DNA from: Sphingopyxis sp.
GTDB lineage: Bacteria; Pseudomonadota; Alphaproteobacteria; Sphingomonadales; Sphingomonadaceae
Assembly (NCBI GenBank): GCA_013821905.1
Contig: PNJO01000009.1
Location: 1 to 39,131 of the forward strand
DNA: 39,131 nt
Direction: 5' to 3'
The translations under genes and the position numbers were made by a program. Shown here one piece after another: positions 37,234 through 39,131 of the stretch. Positions within the stretch are counted from its first letter, which is position 1; every line of letters starts with the position of its first letter. The notes beneath the pieces were generated by a model. The model worked only from the letters and a program-made list of their open reading frames with translations. It ran no database searches and was not told the origin of the DNA.

Positions 37234-37908
37234 ATGAAGATTGGTAAGCGAGAAACTCAGCGCCTCGCAAAGCGCGCGGAAATCATCGGTGTCGCCCGGC
37301 AGCATTTTTTCGAAAATGGGTTCGACGGCACCACCATGTCGGCAATTGCTGCCCAGCTCGGCGGATCGAAGCGCACGCTCTGGTCCTACTTCTCCTCGAA
37401 GGAGGAGTTGTTCGTCGCTGTGATCGAGGACACGACGGCGTCGGTTCGCGGCGGGATGGATTTTTCGGGGTTGGGCGATACCCCGCTCGAGAAGCTGACG
37501 AACCTGTCGCGCTCGGTCATCGAACGCATGGTATCGCCCTTGGCAGTGCAGATGTACCGTCTAGTGAGTTCGCTATCCGACCGCCATCCAGAACTGGTGC
37601 GGACCTTTTTCGAACGCGGCCCATCGCGCACGCGGATCAAGATCGCTGACTATCTCCGCGACAATTTTGCCGACCTTTTGTGGACCAATGATTTCATGAC
37701 GGCGGGCGACGACCTTGTCGGCTTTGCCACAGCGCATTTTCATTTCCAGAGCCTGTGGGGGATCGCGGCGCCCCCGACCGCGAAACAGAAAGATGCGCGG
37801 GCGCGGCTTGCGGCCATCCTCTTCCTGCGCGCCTATGGCCGCGACCCCGATATGCTCGTTCCGAAAGCGTTGCTCGCGGAAGCCGAAAATATACCCGCTG
37901 CAGCCTGA
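37234..37908 (+). CDS. TetR/AcrR family regulator
   Basis: MKIGKRETQRLAKRAEIIGVARQHFFENGFDGTTMSAIAAQLGGSKRTLWSYFSSKEELF; alternative upstream starts at 37150 and 37225. Confidence 0.92.
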   Translation: MKIGKRETQRLAKRAEIIGVARQHFFENGFDGTTMSAIAAQLGGSKRTLWSYFSSKEELFVAVIEDTTASVRGGMDFSGLGDTPLEKLTNLSRSVIERMVSPLAVQMYRLVSSLSDRHPELVRTFFERGPSRTRIKIADYLRDNFADLLWTNDFMTAGDDLVGFATAHFHFQSLWGIAAPPTAKQKDARARLAAILFLRAYGRDPDMLVPKALLAEAENIPAAA

Positions 37909-38124
37909 TCGTCGGGCAAGGACTGAAGGCGCAATCAAGTGCCCGAATTGTCCCCGTTCTTGACGTCCGCTCTTCCGATATCGCTCCCGCAAGCGGACCG
38001 TCGCCTCTCGTTGAGAGTTTCGGACGCCGCTAGGCGTCGGAAAGTCTTCGGTGCCCGAACCGCGGTTGGTCATGAGCCGAGCTATGGGGAAAGCTGTTTT
38101 GCGCTGATGCTGGGGTGGCCAGTT

Positions 38125-38238
38125 GCTGCCCAAAAGCGGACGTGCGCGATAGCGGACCGTCGGGATATGGGTCGCAAAAGCGGACGTGGAAAAGCGGACG
38201 GGCCGATTTTGGTAGTGCGGCGTCTGCTTTTGGGCAGC
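38125..38238. repeat. Palindromic repeat with 18-bp ends and internal AAGCGGAC copies
   Basis: GCTGCCCAAAAGCGGACG (38125-38142) vs CGTCTGCTTTTGGGCAGC (38221-38238), one mismatch. Confidence 0.7.
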
Positions 38239-38308
38239 GTCGGCGCGAGCGGGTCCGGTTCCAGGCGCGTGTCTGCGCTGGATCGTGTCGGTGCCAGGCC
38301 GTGCCGGA

Positions 38309-39131
38309 TCACGGCGCAGGTGTCCCGGGTGCGAGGGATGGCGGTGGCGGCGCGCGGGGCTGATATCGGCGCTCGAACACCTCGATGATGATCATGGTGC
38401 CGCCGCAGCACGGGCAGGTCGGTCGGGGCTCTGCATCGTCGGCGGGCTCATCGACCGGCGGAGGTGCGACGTCGAGCAGCCGGCGCGCGCGCTCGAGATG
38501 ATCCTTGCGGTGTGCGCTGGCGAGCAGGCCATAGTGGCGGATGCGGTGGAACCCGCGCGGCAGGGCGTGGAGGAGGAAGCGGCGGATGAACTCGTCGGCG
38601 GCGAGGGTCATGACCTGCTGCCGTCCGGCGCCGGCCTTGCGGTAGTCCTTGTAGCGGAAGGTGACCCCGGCCTCGTCGAACCGAAGGAGCCGGCTGTTCG
38701 ATATGGCGACCCGGTGGGTGTAGCGCGCGAGGTAAGCGAGCACGGCCTCGGGGCCGGCGAACGGCGGCTTGGCATAGACGACCCAGCGCTTCTTCCTGAC
38801 GGGGGACAGATGCCGCAGGAACGCGCGTCGTTCGGCGAGAGGCGAGAGGCTGCCAAAGAAAGCGAGCCTGCCGGCGTCGTGCAGCGCACGCAGCCGTGTG
38901 AGGAAAAGGCGACGGAAAAGCGCGCCGAGCACGCGGACCGGCAGCAGGAAGGCCGGGCGTGCTGATATCCAGCGTGTCCCATCGCGCGAGATGCCGCCGC
39001 CGGGCACGATCATGTGGATATGCGGATGATGGGTGAGCGCCGAGCCCCAGGTGTGGAGGACGGCGGTGATGCCGATCCGGGCGCCAAGATGCTTCGGGTC
39101 GGCGGCGATGGTCAGCATCGTGTCGGCCGCG
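38309..39131 (-). mobile_element. IS91-family transposase, 5' part beyond window
   Basis: HTWGSALTHHPHIHMIVPGGGISRDGTRWI (HxH), YLARYTHRVAISNSRL, FIRRFLLHALPRGFHRIRHYGLLA; frame stays open to the window edge. Confidence 0.92.

Noticed and set aside
1-39131. tRNA/rRNA genes, phage genes, defence islands, toxin-antitoxin
   Set aside because: No convincing signature seen on either strand by reading; a tRNAscan/DefenseFinder run would be decisive

Overview
GC-rich window with sphingomonad-like gene content (an inference from gene style, not a database hit). Left edge: the 3' part of a beta-phosphoglucomutase-type HAD gene, a TonB-dependent receptor, an MFS transporter, and an 877-aa secreted protein with a Zn-phospholipase-C-like head and a long coiled coil. 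About 7.6-30.3 kb is a dense catabolic region: ALDH; a TLP1-type thiolase-like protein fused in frame to a crotonase; CaiB CoA-transferase; SDR; D-aminoacylase-like amidohydrolase; molybdopterin oxidoreductase; TonB receptor / P450 / EthD; an APH-like kinase; a FAD monooxygenase / FAH hydrolase / VOC dioxygenase-like operon; an MBL-fold hydrolase; and three TetR regulators. Right edge: a NodT / small membrane protein / HlyD / DHA2-MFS efflux operon with a divergent TetR, then a truncated IS91-family transposase. The strongest finding is regulatory. Four distinct palindromic operator families can be read directly. TTAAATG-N2-CATTTAA occurs 3x. GACRAAAA-N4-TTTTYGTC (approximate) occurs 3x, at dispersed promoters. 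TGAC-N6-GTCA and GGTAC-N6-GTACC each occur 2x. Together they divide the locus into nested TetR regulons that meet at one promoter (18.64-18.83 kb). Other points of interest are the thiolase/crotonase fusion with a perfect hairpin at the junction, three convergent gene pairs whose stop codons touch or overlap, and two palindromic intergenic repeat elements.
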